A stretch of DNA of 64,000 nucleotides from JAEZKC01 sp046546375 (GCA_046546375.1 JBKGXV010000005.1:1-64000); one strand, 5' to 3'. Shown: positions 17,396-26,648, numbered from the stretch's first letter. The notes: generated from the letters alone by a model not told the origin. Program-made: numbers and translations.

Positions 17396-18379
17396 TCAGA
17401 TTTCATCACCCAGATGATTCCCGGGAACCAGATAATTGCAGACATAATCCCTTACCGAATCCTCCAGACTCATGCATTCATGACTGCATCCGATATTCCG
17501 GAGTTTTCCGGTTCTGGCCTGAGTATAGTACTGATACTTTTTCTCTAAACTCTCAGGCATGTCTATGTATTCTATCCGAGTCGGTTTCCCAAGTGCGGAA
17601 AACAGTGCAGCTGCCAGATCATTCCAGGTTCGCGCTCTGCCGGTTCCCACATTGAAAATGCCGCCCACATCGCGGTTCTGGAGAAAATGCAGGGTCATAT
17701 CCACGGCATCTTTCACATACACGAAGTCCCTTTTCTGCTCTCCATGAGCATATTCCTGTCTTGCAGACTTGAATAGTGAAATGACCCCCTCATCGCGTGC
17801 ACTTTCAAACGCTTTGCTCACCACACTTCTCATATCATTTTTGTGCCCCTCATTAGGGCCGAACACGTTGAAATATTTCAACCCGACAATTTTTTCCAGC
17901 AACCCACGTCTGCGTGCGTACATGTCAAACATGTGCTTGGAATACCCGTACATATTGAGCGGCCGCAGGGCATTAAGTCTGCTCTCGTCATCCTCATACC
18001 CCTGATCACCATTGCCGTAAGTCGCAGCACTGGACGCATAGATGAATCTGACATTCTGATTCTTCTCCCACCAGGAAGCGATTCTGCAGGTGTACCGATA
18101 ATTATTGTCCGCCAGATAGTCAGCATCCTTTTCGGTGGTTGATGAACAGGCTCCGAGGTGAATGATGGCTTCTATCTGAGAGCCGAAGGTACCGGATTCC
18201 AGCCTGGCAACAAAGTCTTCCTTATCCATGTAGTCACTATAACTGAGAGATGCGAGATTTCTCCACTTCTCACCGCTACGCAGCCGGTCCACGACCAGAA
18301 TGTCATCCCGGCCCCGTGTATTGAGAGCCCATACACATGCGCTCCCTATGAATCCTGCACCTCCGGTCACTACAATCAT
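17396..18379 (-). CDS. hldD: ADP-L-glycero-D-manno-heptose 6-epimerase
   Basis: This is a 327-aa short-chain dehydrogenase-type epimerase making ADP-L-glycero-beta-D-manno-heptose for the LPS inner core. It has the NAD(P) fold TGGAGFIGS at the N-terminus, the HldD-specific GACSSTTEKDADYL, the catalytic YGYSKHMFD (YxxxK) and the C-terminal KRDFVYVKDAVDM. GGGAGG precedes the ATG and a possible promoter lies at 18401-18429. No other heptose gene (gmhA, hldE, gmhB) is in the window. Its presence argues for a Gram-negative cell with heptose-containing LPS. It heads the run leading to the FapA-like gene. Confidence 0.93.
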   Translation of the reverse strand: MIVVTGGAGFIGSACVWALNTRGRDDILVVDRLRSGEKWRNLASLSYSDYMDKEDFVARLESGTFGSQIEAIIHLGACSSTTEKDADYLADNNYRYTCRIASWWEKNQNVRFIYASSAATYGNGDQGYEDDESRLNALRPLNMYGYSKHMFDMYARRRGLLEKIVGLKYFNVFGPNEGHKNDMRSVVSKAFESARDEGVISLFKSARQEYAHGEQKRDFVYVKDAVDMTLHFLQNRDVGGIFNVGTGRARTWNDLAAALFSALGKPTRIEYIDMPESLEKKYQYYTQARTGKLRNIGCSHECMSLEDSVRDYVCNYLVPGNHLGDEI

Positions 18380-18400
18380 CGCTTCCTCCCTACATCGTCT

Positions 18401-18429
18401 ATAGTATCATTTGAATAATAAATATACAA
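18401..18429 (-). promoter_or_regulatory. Possible promoter upstream of hldD
   Basis: On the minus strand, TTGTAT (18424-18429) and TACTAT (18401-18406) are 17 bases apart, about 20 bases before the GGGAGG site and ATG of hldD. The match is moderate (3/6 and 4/6), but spacing and position fit, and this is the divergent gap between two gene groups. Confidence 0.35.
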
Positions 18430-18506
18430 TGCGAATATGCAGGATTCGATCTTCGGCGATCATTATATTTCATTCAACGACAACAGCTTTAATAGAAGAG
18501 GGCTTT

Positions 18507-19226
18507 ATGAATTGTCCAAAATGCGGTTCTTCGCTAACGCCTTTCCAGCGATCATGCACCGTGTGTGGAAACATAACGGGAACAAACAACACCGCTGCTG
18601 CAAATATCTCCAAAACAGGACTGCTGGACCAGTTCACGAAAATTCTCTCTGACCTGTTCGGCTCTCCCCGCCGGTTCTTTTCCCGGGAAGCCCCTTTCAT
18701 CTCTGTGGGTACCGCCTTCCTTTTTGCTCTATTCTGCGGAAGTCTCGCCGTATCAGCAACATATCTCTGGCAGCAACTGCTTCCGGAATTGAGCATAGGA
18801 TATCTCAGCTCGGTTCTCAACTCCTACCATACTGAACAGAAAACTTCCGACCTGCTCCTCGCCCCACTGAGTATCAGTTTCGGTCTTCTGTTCATTGCCG
18901 GTATTCTCCATCTGCTTCTCAAACTGTTCCGGGCAAACAAAAAAAACTTCAGCTCCACTCTGAAGCTGACCTTCTTAAGTGAAGGTGCAATGCTTCTGAG
19001 CCTTCTTCCCTATGTGGGAGGCCTGCTTTCATTCGTTTTCGGACTGAATTTCATTATTTTCGGCATATCAGCCATACACGGTGTTTCCAAATCCAAAACC
19101 GTACTACTCATCCTTTCACCACTTATTCTTTTCTCACTGATCATTTTAGGAACATTGATTGCCACAGAATCATTACCTTCTCTTCTGAACAATCTTCCAA
19201 ACACCACTCTTGACTTTCAGAGGTAA
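18507..19226 (+). CDS. Zinc-ribbon membrane protein (Yip1-like)
   Basis: This is a 239-aa protein. The ATG at 18507 is chosen because GAAGAGGG precedes it and the protein then begins with a zinc ribbon, MNCPKCGS with a second CTVCG pair (Cys3, 6, 17, 20). After a polar linker there are four to five membrane segments (about 75-100, 120-148, 165-195 and 205-228), a pattern seen in Yip1-domain proteins. It probably sits in the inner membrane. The lone FliN-like gene follows by 33 bases in the same direction, so they may be co-transcribed. The function is unknown. Confidence 0.7.
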   Translation: MNCPKCGSSLTPFQRSCTVCGNITGTNNTAAANISKTGLLDQFTKILSDLFGSPRRFFSREAPFISVGTAFLFALFCGSLAVSATYLWQQLLPELSIGYLSSVLNSYHTEQKTSDLLLAPLSISFGLLFIAGILHLLLKLFRANKKNFSSTLKLTFLSEGAMLLSLLPYVGGLLSFVFGLNFIIFGISAIHGVSKSKTVLLILSPLILFSLIILGTLIATESLPSLLNNLPNTTLDFQR

Positions 19227-19259
19227 AAGGTATATCATAGGCATTAAGGAGTTTAAACG

Positions 19260-19520
19260 ATGCCAAACAGTATAAACATGCTACTCGATGTCAATGTCCC
19301 CATCGCGGTTCAGCTTGGGCAGACCAGGATGACCGTGCGTGAACTTCTGAAAATGAAAAAGGGACAGATTGTGAAACTCAACCGCATGGCTGGTGAACCG
19401 GTGGATGTGTTCATCAGCAAAAAAATGATCGCCAAAGGCGAGATAACGGTGGTGGATGACAGGCTTTCGGTGCGCGTTGCCCAGCTCTACGGCACCAAAG
19501 AGAAGTTCAAGCATTTGTAA
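19260..19520 (+). CDS. fliN: FliN/SpoA-domain protein (flagellar C-ring or secretion type)
   Basis: This 86-aa protein is a single SpoA domain: MLLDVNVPIAVQLGQTRMTV, followed by IVKLNRMAGEPVDVFI and the C-terminal RLSVRVAQLYG. FliN forms the lower C-ring that sets flagellar rotation direction; similar proteins (SctQ-C) serve type III secretion. It is shorter than E. coli FliN, with no long N-terminal extension. No fliM, fliG or export genes lie beside it, so this is a detached copy. The nearby FapA-like and FlgN-like genes hint at the same apparatus. Confidence 0.85.
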   Translation: MPNSINMLLDVNVPIAVQLGQTRMTVRELLKMKKGQIVKLNRMAGEPVDVFISKKMIAKGEITVVDDRLSVRVAQLYGTKEKFKHL

Positions 19521-19672
19521 GGACGTTACCCGTTTTATCAATCACTGTTTTCTATGCGCAAGGACCTACACGAAACTATCAGGTAACTATTCGCTCTCGA
19601 ACTCTCTTTTCCCTTTCTGCGAACATTGCGACTCTGCATGAAACACTCCGTATTCCTTCTCTGTTCACCGCC

Positions 19673-20725
19673 CTAGAAGACCACCCCCGCCACTACCCGC
19701 AAAGGAGATATGTCCACCGGATCGAACCTGAAGGCATAATCAAAAAAATAGTTTTGATAGGTGATGCCTGCGCCCAAAGTCGGAACGCCATCTGAAAAAC
19801 CGGCCCGGAATGCGGCAATATCCCAAAACACAGCTTCCACTCCCCCGTGATAGGACACTTCATAATCATTGTGAATAGAAAGGGCAAAAACCCAATCACC
19901 ACCGAAAAGCTGACTTCTGTCCTCATAGGCAATTCCGTAGTACTGGATTGCCTTAAGCGGCTCGCTATACTCACCGATACCGCTTTCATCCACCGAGTGA
20001 GCCCACGTCACCTTTCCGGGAATGAAGTTCTTGAAAGTCGCTCCCAAAGTGAGAAACCGCACTGTTTCCTTTGTGTTGAAATCGTAATCCAACCCGACCC
20101 TGGCGACAATACCGGCATCGATATTGGCATTCATGCCCATTCTTACTTTTTCTTTATACTTGATAGTGTGAGTAATTCCCCGGAAAGCTCCTCCGAATGC
20201 CACATCAACAGTGCGGGGCTGACCCGCAAAGGTGCTTCGGGGTATGGGAAAAGAAAACATTTTCCCCAAGGCAAGAAGAAAGAGTGTCTGATTGTCGGTA
20301 AGAACCCCTGTACCACTACCATCAGCGCGTTTTGAGGGATCCAGAAGCCGTTCGTGCAACGTTCCGGGCAAAGTGTCATAAGTGGTGATCGCACCGCTGT
20401 AGAAAGGCATTACAAGCCCTGTAATGCCGGTTTCATCCTGAAGCGGTGTGTGAAATGCAGCTGCCCCGTGATGAGAAAGCCCCCAGTACAACCCGGCGTA
20501 CTCAAGAGATGCTTCGTAACGCCTGAGCATACCGGCCGAAGCTGGATTCCAGTGAACCGAAACCGCCCGCCGAGGTAGCACCACACCGACATCACCCATA
20601 GCAGCCACATCGGCTCCCACAGGTATATGCAGTATTTCCCCCGCATAACGAACCTCAAGAGAATCGCCACTGGTTGAAAACTGCAGAAGCAGCAACAAAT
20701 ATACGAAACAACTGACTCTCACCAT
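19673..20725 (-). CDS. PorV-like outer-membrane beta-barrel protein
   Basis: This is a 350-aa protein with a signal peptide (MVRVSCFVYLLLLLQFSTS from the ATG at 20725; a GTG 12 bases upstream is possible). The N-terminal mature part, PVGADVAAMGDVGV then VHWNPASAGM, is typical of PorV/PQ and UPF0164-type barrels, which begin with a 'gag...alG.a..A...a..wNPA' pattern. Alternating aromatic strands run to the C-terminal FRFDP and VAGVVF. Bacteroidetes PorV works in type IX secretion, but no por genes are nearby, so only an outer-membrane location is inferred. The YjbQ-family gene ends 17 bases upstream. Confidence 0.7.
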   Translation of the reverse strand: MVRVSCFVYLLLLLQFSTSGDSLEVRYAGEILHIPVGADVAAMGDVGVVLPRRAVSVHWNPASAGMLRRYEASLEYAGLYWGLSHHGAAAFHTPLQDETGITGLVMPFYSGAITTYDTLPGTLHERLLDPSKRADGSGTGVLTDNQTLFLLALGKMFSFPIPRSTFAGQPRTVDVAFGGAFRGITHTIKYKEKVRMGMNANIDAGIVARVGLDYDFNTKETVRFLTLGATFKNFIPGKVTWAHSVDESGIGEYSEPLKAIQYYGIAYEDRSQLFGGDWVFALSIHNDYEVSYHGGVEAVFWDIAAFRAGFSDGVPTLGAGITYQNYFFDYAFRFDPVDISPLRVVAGVVF

Positions 20726-20742
20726 GCGGTTTTCCACTTACT

Positions 20743-21168
20743 TCAGCCGTTCTCTCCCATTACGGTAACTGTAACCCGGCGACTGCGAGGGCCATCGAAT
20801 TCACAGAAATACATAGACTGCCAGGTTCCAAGAACCAATTTGCCAGAACGAATCGGCACCAGTGCACTCAACCCTACCATGGATGTTTTCAGATGACTGT
20901 CGCTGTTACCTTCAGCATGACGGAAATTGGGATCCCGATCAACCAGCCTGTCCAGTTTGTAGAAAAAATCTCTCTCCACATCCGGATCGGCATTCTCATT
21001 CAAAGTGATTCCGCCGGTAGTGTGAAGACTTGAAACAGTGCAGATACCCTGCTTAATTCCACTATCCATCACAACACCCTGTACCTGTGATGTAACATCC
21101 ACCCAGCAGCTGCGCCGACTCGTACTGATGGATACTTCCTCGCTGAAAACCATACAGAAAGCCTCCAT
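20743..21168 (-). CDS. yjbQ: YjbQ (UPF0047) family protein
   Basis: This 141-aa protein belongs to the conserved YjbQ/UPF0047 family. HTTGGITLNENADPDVERD and a C-terminal LGTWQSMYFCEFDGPR contain the family's conserved His, Asn and Glu residues around a putative metal or phosphate site. Members can show weak thiamine-phosphate synthase activity, though their physiological role is debated. thiC lies about 10 kb away on the other strand, too distant to imply linkage. The start codon is supported by MEAFCMVFSEE aligning with the family N-terminus. Confidence 0.88.
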   Translation of the reverse strand: MEAFCMVFSEEVSISTSRRSCWVDVTSQVQGVVMDSGIKQGICTVSSLHTTGGITLNENADPDVERDFFYKLDRLVDRDPNFRHAEGNSDSHLKTSMVGLSALVPIRSGKLVLGTWQSMYFCEFDGPRSRRVTVTVMGENG

Positions 21169-21239
21169 TTATAACTGTTTACGTTACCTCAACAGAGCTA
21201 AATATAGTATATCATTGAAATTGTATCAGAGGGAAAAAA

Positions 21240-22172
21240 TCAATCAACTATCTGATCTGAAGTGAGAATAAAGCCCATGGGATCAACCGGACGTCCCTCA
21301 TGGTGTACTTCGTAGTGCAGGTGTGGACCGGTGCTGCGACCGGAATTTCCTATATAACCGATCAGTTCGCCGCGCTTAACCACCTGCCCTTCTGTAACAG
21401 AAGCCTTTTGAAGGTGAGCGTAGAGAGTCTTGTATACGCCATTATAATGACTGATCTTTACCATTTTTCCGAAATGAGTTCTATTGTTCACATCAATAAC
21501 CTGACCATCGGCAGGAGCATAAATGGGTGTCCACCTCTTGTTGGCAATGTCGATTCCTTCATGTAACAGGCGATGACCGGAGAAGGGATGATATCTGTAA
21601 CCGAATTTGGACGTGATACGCCCCTTTGTTGGCCAAATGGAAGGACGGTTTGTCCAATGAGTGTGCTTCTTTTCGATATTATTAGACGTCTGCTTGAAGG
21701 TGGATTCCTGCAATTCTGCCTGTCTGAGAAGAGAAGCGCATTTGAAACGGATTGATTCTGCTTTCATCACCACTGGATCCATCATGGAGGAAAGCATCAT
21801 ATCTTCCCGGGACGGAAGACCTCCAATACCTGCCTTTCGAACTTCGCCGCTGATTGGCTCCATTCCGTATTTGAGTCTTGCTTTGTCTTCGTAGGCAACC
21901 ATTTCCGAGAGGTCAGAGACCTCCTTTTCTATGAATTTTTCCAGAAACTGCATTTTGAGCAGAAGACCGCGGTTTTCCCTACGCTCCTCAGAAACTCCCA
22001 AAATCGCCAAACCGTAACTTGTTCCGGAGTATATCATCCTTGCAAAACCCGCCAACCCGGCGAGCATGAAGATCAGCAAAGCAATGCAGGTTATGCTGGA
22101 GATTCGAAACGGACGCGCCTTCGAACTATGACTCGAAGCGGTGTATATGAGATTCCAATTGAAATTATCCAT
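21240..22172 (-). CDS. M23-family murein endopeptidase, membrane-anchored
   Basis: This is a 310-aa protein. The ATG at 22172 (MDNFNWNLIY) is favoured over an earlier frame start. A single membrane segment lies at about 25-46 (SSITCIALLIFMLAGLAGF), followed by a helical stretch (about 55-150). The LytM domain carries the zinc ligands LHEGIDIA and HLHYEV, plus the conserved YAHL. All expected metal ligands are present, so it should cleave peptidoglycan cross-bridges from the periplasmic side. No strong ribosome binding site is visible. Confidence 0.9.
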   Translation of the reverse strand: MDNFNWNLIYTASSHSSKARPFRISSITCIALLIFMLAGLAGFARMIYSGTSYGLAILGVSEERRENRGLLLKMQFLEKFIEKEVSDLSEMVAYEDKARLKYGMEPISGEVRKAGIGGLPSREDMMLSSMMDPVVMKAESIRFKCASLLRQAELQESTFKQTSNNIEKKHTHWTNRPSIWPTKGRITSKFGYRYHPFSGHRLLHEGIDIANKRWTPIYAPADGQVIDVNNRTHFGKMVKISHYNGVYKTLYAHLQKASVTEGQVVKRGELIGYIGNSGRSTGPHLHYEVHHEGRPVDPMGFILTSDQIVD

Positions 22173-22299
22173 GAAATGTTCTATTCGAAAATAAAATGAA
22201 ATCAGCACTTTTATAATTGTAGCATGTTTTAGCTGATAAGGCAAATAAAAATGCTAAACTAGTTAAGTTAAATTGCAGAAGAGTTGGAAGCAAGCCTTT

Positions 22300-23319
22300 T
22301 CAAGCATTTTCCGTGAAAAAGAGGGATTTGTAGGGTAATTTTACGAAAGCAGCTTCGAAAAGATCCATTTTATCCAGTATTGCGACCGGTGTTTCATCTT
22401 TTTCCCGGATTATAAAGAAACGAGGCGCATTCTCTTTCATTCTTCTGAGACAGGAAAGCAGTGTCATTGAACTTCTAAAATAAGGCAGCGGTTTTACTAT
22501 ATCTCCAAACGTATATACCCTTCTGCTATTCAACAAAACAACATCGAAAAGAGACACAAAGCCAACCGGTTCACTTAAATCATCGCGAAAAACAATGACC
22601 TCATCATCATCACCAGTTAGCCCCTTTGCTGTATCGGATACTTTTTGGGAAAGGGTGAACACGGATTGAGTTTTTTTCCATGTATCCAGGTCAATTGCAA
22701 TAGAGCGGATACTCCTTTCCCTCAAGTTCAGAGTATTCTCCATGAGCTGATTGGCGGTTTCAAAAATATTACCCCGCCTGGCCCCTTCTACGGCAACCAG
22801 CACCATCTCCTCCCTCGCCTTGGTTCTGAACGTTACGCCTTCTGCTTCTGAAGTTCGGCGGAAAGCCTTTGAAACCTGGGAGAAAAGCCAGGAGAGGGGG
22901 AAAAAGAGCACATAGATTGATCCAAGAACCGGAATTGATTTCATGGTAAGACGAAACGGATAGGTTCTGTACAGAGTTTTGGGAAGCATCTCGGCAAACA
23001 ACACCATTACCGGAGTTAAAAACCACGATTCCGGTGAGGGTATCCGAGAGAGATTTAGCGGTATGTAGGTATCGACCATGAGGAAAAATTGAGCGAAAAC
23101 CAGCGCTGCAGCCACATTGCAGATATTGTTACCGATAAGAACGGTTGAGAGGAACCGATCCTTGTGATTCATCAGATACAAAGCTACACGACCATTCAGT
23201 TCACCCTTTGCTGCACGATGAGCCACTTTGAAAGGGTTCCAGGAGATAAAACCGGTTTCAGAACCGGAAAAGAAAAAAGAACCGAATATGCTGAGCAGAA
23301 GTAACAGAAGGAGTGTCAT
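22300..23319 (-). CDS. CNNM/DUF21 transporter with CBS domains (CorC/HlyC type)
   Basis: This is a 339-aa inner-membrane protein. The DUF21/CNNM domain (about 1-190) has the conserved SGSETGFISW, NHKDRFLSTVLIGNN and MVLFAEMLPKTLYRTYPF segments and three to four membrane helices. CBS-like motifs follow (about 200-325). Relatives move Mg2+ or other divalent cations. The C-terminal CorC_HlyC domain is missing, so the protein is short for the family. It is the first of the group of envelope genes on this strand. Confidence 0.85.
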   Translation of the reverse strand: MTLLLLLLLSIFGSFFFSGSETGFISWNPFKVAHRAAKGELNGRVALYLMNHKDRFLSTVLIGNNICNVAAALVFAQFFLMVDTYIPLNLSRIPSPESWFLTPVMVLFAEMLPKTLYRTYPFRLTMKSIPVLGSIYVLFFPLSWLFSQVSKAFRRTSEAEGVTFRTKAREEMVLVAVEGARRGNIFETANQLMENTLNLRERSIRSIAIDLDTWKKTQSVFTLSQKVSDTAKGLTGDDDEVIVFRDDLSEPVGFVSLFDVVLLNSRRVYTFGDIVKPLPYFRSSMTLLSCLRRMKENAPRFFIIREKDETPVAILDKMDLFEAAFVKLPYKSLFFTENA

Positions 23320-23512
23320 TGCAGTCCTAAATTGTGGACCTCAAAAAGTTTAGTAAAGAACCGGCCCAAATTAATTTTTCAAGTTTTTGAAATTAAAATA
23401 TATAAAACAGATGGATTAGAAAAGAAAGGATCGAAACATTGTTCATACAAACAAAAAGCGGAAAAGAACATGTCTTATCCGCTGAAAAATCATTTCAAAT
23501 GGAAAATCGAAT

Positions 23513-23764
23513 TTAGTCTTTTCGAATTATATCATCGATCTCCTGTTGAATCTTTGCTTTATAGAGGGCATCCTCAAGATCTTTAGCGATTCTTTTCCCT
23601 TTCTTGAGAATATCCGACCTTTTTTCAAGCAAAGCCATCTCAAGCTCCCGTTTTTTGTTCTCTTCTCTTCGGATACGCAACAGAAGAAAACTGTGCCCCA
23701 CCGCAATCCCGAAAAGAAGAATCAGAGCCTGAATCAACCAGAAGATCAGATGTTTTTCTACCAT
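23513..23764 (-). CDS. Small membrane protein with cytoplasmic coiled coil
   Basis: This is an 83-aa protein with an N-terminal membrane segment (about 5-28, HLIFWLIQALILLFGIAVGHSF) followed by a highly charged helix (about 29-83) of Glu/Lys/Arg heptads. The layout resembles small bitopic envelope proteins such as LapA-type. No family is recognised. It lies between the GH57 gene and the CNNM gene with gaps of 120 and 190 bases. Confidence 0.6.
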   Translation of the reverse strand: MVEKHLIFWLIQALILLFGIAVGHSFLLLRIRREENKKRELEMALLEKRSDILKKGKRIAKDLEDALYKAKIQQEIDDIIRKD

Positions 23765-23884
23765 GATGTAGGCCTCAGTTAAAATTCAACCACCCTGGGG
23801 CAGCTAATACAATTACTACTTAGAATATATCACAGGCTGGACACGAAAGCAATCTCATTAAACAAAGAGATCCACGTCCCAAAA

Positions 23885-26362
23885 TCAGTCCATAACCGAA
23901 GAAAACATATCGGTGTTGAAATTGATTCGCCTGGCGAAATGTACCAATTGTATTAAAAGTTCTTTTTCAGAACGATTCAATTCAGACCCGTTGGTAGACT
24001 TCTCATACAAACTCTTGAGCGGTCCTTCATACACCGGGTGAAAAATATCCTCCAACTTACTCTTGGATACGGGAATGGAGAACCTGTCCACAAAATCCAA
24101 AAGGCGCCTGAGGCGATCACAATGCTTGATTGAAGGTTTCTTCTGTAGCAGCTTAAGGTCTTCAATTATGAGATCCTGAAGTACAGCCGCACCCTCTTTT
24201 TTGTTGATTTTCACCTTGTAGCGCTGTTCATGAGAATGCAACTCAAGCAGATCGGCAAAAACCTTGTCCTCAGCCCCTCTATGCTCAAGTTTTCTGATCA
24301 GCTGGTTCCACCGGTTCTGCAAAACGTACAGCACCGGTGTGCTGCAGTACGCAGGCAGAGGGTAATTGAGACGGGTCAACACGTTGAGATTTGCCTCGTT
24401 CTGCTCCATCCAGGCAAGAAACCGCTTATCAGTGTCCTGGGTCATCCTATTCTGAAAGTACTCGGAGAGATCATGGCGGGAACTGTAGAAAAGATCTGAA
24501 AGTGTGAACGATATGGCATCATCATGAGCCATCCAATCTTGCGGTTTGTTACCGCTGCTGCGAATCTTGTCTGCGGGAACAATCCACCCCCGAAGCTCCG
24601 TATCCGGACAATGAGAGACTAGAACTGACCAGGAACTCTTTTCTCCGGTGATATCACTTTCCATCTCCACAAGCACGCCATTATAGAAAATCCTGCCGAC
24701 TTTTGTGGAATGCACCGTCTTGAGCTTGAGATTGTAGACGGTTTTCTCATAAACAGACCGCTTCTTGACAGAAAGAACCTGCTGAACCGCTGCAGTAAAC
24801 GCCAGAAGTCTCTCATGATGATAAAAGGGTAATATGAAACGCTCAAACAGCGTGCGCCCGTCAGCATTCTGAAGATTACTGGGGGCAAGCGCCAAATCGT
24901 TCATGAACTCCTCAAGCACAGCTGCCTTTCCCTTGTCGGCAAGCCCCAACTGAAGAGCACGGCAGGCATATGCCAGATTCTGCACAGTTTCAATTCCGCT
25001 GATATCACAGAAAAACCACCCGCAGGAGGTATACGAAAACAGCATGAACTTCTGAGCTTCCAAAAGACGGCGGATCTCCCGTACCGAATCATCACTAACC
25101 ATCATCTTACCGGAGTGAGATTTCACGAAATCAGCTGTCTTCGCTAATGTATCATCCTCCATGACTTGGATGTAACTGTCTCTCACCTTCCAGGGATCGG
25201 AAAAATAGGTGGAAAGCCGGTTTTCAAAGTGAGTATCGATTTTGCCCTGAAGCTTATCCAGTGCAGAGCGCAACGGCGCACGCCATGCCTGATTCCAGGA
25301 ATCCTCTCCCCCGGTGCGGCAACCACAATCCCGTGCCCATCTTCCTACACCGTGAGCACAACTCCATGCTGTGCCTTCACCAGAGGCGTTTCTGAGAGTA
25401 ATCTCGTACTGAGGAGAGTTATTTTCGAGATAGAAACCGAAATTTACCGGAGTGATTCCCAGCTCAGATGCCACCTGTTTGAAAAAATAAGCCAAACACA
25501 TATCACCGAACGGTTTATGATGACCGAAGGTTTCTCCATCGGTGGCAATGGTAACCAACTGATTGTCGTTGCTGTCGTGGTTGTAGCATTCATTTATTCT
25601 ATTGCCCAAAGCATAGGAATCTTTTAGCAGATCATTAAAGCTGATCTCCTTTGAAAGACCTTCGTCGAAAAAGAACGCATCCAAATGTCCCGGCAACTCT
25701 TCGCCGGACGGATCTTTAGGAAAAATCCGATAAGGACGACGGGTATCCACGCCCTGATGCTCGGTGCTGACCCATTCTTCACTGTCCAGATGTCTGAATG
25801 ATTCAGCTTGGCTGGGTGCGAGAATCACATAACGGATCTTCTCCTCTACCAGACAACGAACCGTTTCCATATTGATAGCTGTTTCTCCAAGCCAAATGCC
25901 CTCAGGATCTCTCCCATAACGTTTTCTGAAATAATGCTTTGCCCAGCGAATCTCGGTGAGCTGATCACGCCTGGAGGAAAGCGGCATGATGATATGGTTG
26001 AACACCTGAGCTACCGCATTTCCGTGCCCCTGCATGCTTTCACGGCTGAACTTGTCCGCATCGGTGATCATCTGAGCTGTTACTGGATGATACCGTTCAA
26101 GCCAGGAAAACAGTGTCGGCCCGAAATTGAAACTCATATCTCTGTAATTGTTGCGGATCCCGACAATCGCCCCCTGAGAATCCAGAAGACGCGAATAAGC
26201 ATTGGGACGGTAACATTCATCATAGATCCGCTCGTTCCAATCGTGATACGGTGCAGCAGATTCCTGCTCTTCAATGATATCAAGCCATGGATTTTCTCTG
26301 GGCGGCTGATAAAAGTGACCATGAACAACTACATACTTATTTCCAGTCATACGTTTGTCCAT
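23885..26362 (-). CDS. Glycoside hydrolase family 57 protein (DUF3536-containing)
   Basis: This 825-aa enzyme starts with the GH57 motif HGHFYQPPRENPW (14-26). A candidate nucleophile is Glu160 in GIWLGETAINMETV, with candidate acid Asp275 in TIATDGETFGHH; both fit the GH57 pattern. The long C-terminal part (about 300-820) corresponds to DUF3536, found in alpha-glucan-active or uncharacterised GH57 enzymes. No signal peptide is present, so it is probably cytoplasmic and may act on glycogen-like glucan. An alternative ATG four codons in (26350) fits relatives slightly better. Its first codons overlap the end of the upstream 81-residue gene, implying coupling. The exact substrate is not decided by sequence. 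Confidence 0.9.
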   Translation of the reverse strand: MDKRMTGNKYVVVHGHFYQPPRENPWLDIIEEQESAAPYHDWNERIYDECYRPNAYSRLLDSQGAIVGIRNNYRDMSFNFGPTLFSWLERYHPVTAQMITDADKFSRESMQGHGNAVAQVFNHIIMPLSSRRDQLTEIRWAKHYFRKRYGRDPEGIWLGETAINMETVRCLVEEKIRYVILAPSQAESFRHLDSEEWVSTEHQGVDTRRPYRIFPKDPSGEELPGHLDAFFFDEGLSKEISFNDLLKDSYALGNRINECYNHDSNDNQLVTIATDGETFGHHKPFGDMCLAYFFKQVASELGITPVNFGFYLENNSPQYEITLRNASGEGTAWSCAHGVGRWARDCGCRTGGEDSWNQAWRAPLRSALDKLQGKIDTHFENRLSTYFSDPWKVRDSYIQVMEDDTLAKTADFVKSHSGKMMVSDDSVREIRRLLEAQKFMLFSYTSCGWFFCDISGIETVQNLAYACRALQLGLADKGKAAVLEEFMNDLALAPSNLQNADGRTLFERFILPFYHHERLLAFTAAVQQVLSVKKRSVYEKTVYNLKLKTVHSTKVGRIFYNGVLVEMESDITGEKSSWSVLVSHCPDTELRGWIVPADKIRSSGNKPQDWMAHDDAISFTLSDLFYSSRHDLSEYFQNRMTQDTDKRFLAWMEQNEANLNVLTRLNYPLPAYCSTPVLYVLQNRWNQLIRKLEHRGAEDKVFADLLELHSHEQRYKVKINKKEGAAVLQDLIIEDLKLLQKKPSIKHCDRLRRLLDFVDRFSIPVSKSKLEDIFHPVYEGPLKSLYEKSTNGSELNRSEKELLIQLVHFARRINFNTDMFSSVMD

Positions 26363-26582
26363 CTGGGTAGGTTATGTTTTTTCCATCAAGTCGTTTTTTA
26401 AGTATATCAACACCTTGGGCGATAATGTCATCTCGTGTGCTGTAGATGTTTTCAAACCATTCTTCGAGTTCCTCATTTACTCGGGTATAGCACTTATCCC
26501 CGATCCGCTTGTCCCCGATCTGGATTTCAACCGTGCTCTTTTCGCCATCAATAAGTACGTTACGAATCCAACGAATACTCAT
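26337..26582 (-). CDS. Small hypothetical protein upstream of GH57
   Basis: This is an 81-aa soluble protein. ATG 26582 is chosen because AAGGGG lies eight bases upstream; an earlier frame start has no such site. The N-terminus looks like a small beta-sheet (RWIRNVLIDGEKSTVEIQIG) and the middle is helical (NEELEEWFENIYSTRDDIIA). I know no family. The overlap with the GH57 start suggests co-translation and a possible role in that enzyme's expression or partnering. Confidence 0.6.
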   Translation of the reverse strand: MSIRWIRNVLIDGEKSTVEIQIGDKRIGDKCYTRVNEELEEWFENIYSTRDDIIAQGVDILKKRLDGKNITYPDGQTYDWK

Positions 26583-26648
26583 TAAAAAACCCCTTAAAAT
26601 GAATAATTTCAACTGTTTGAAGAGGAAAATCGCCAGCGTCCCCGCGAT

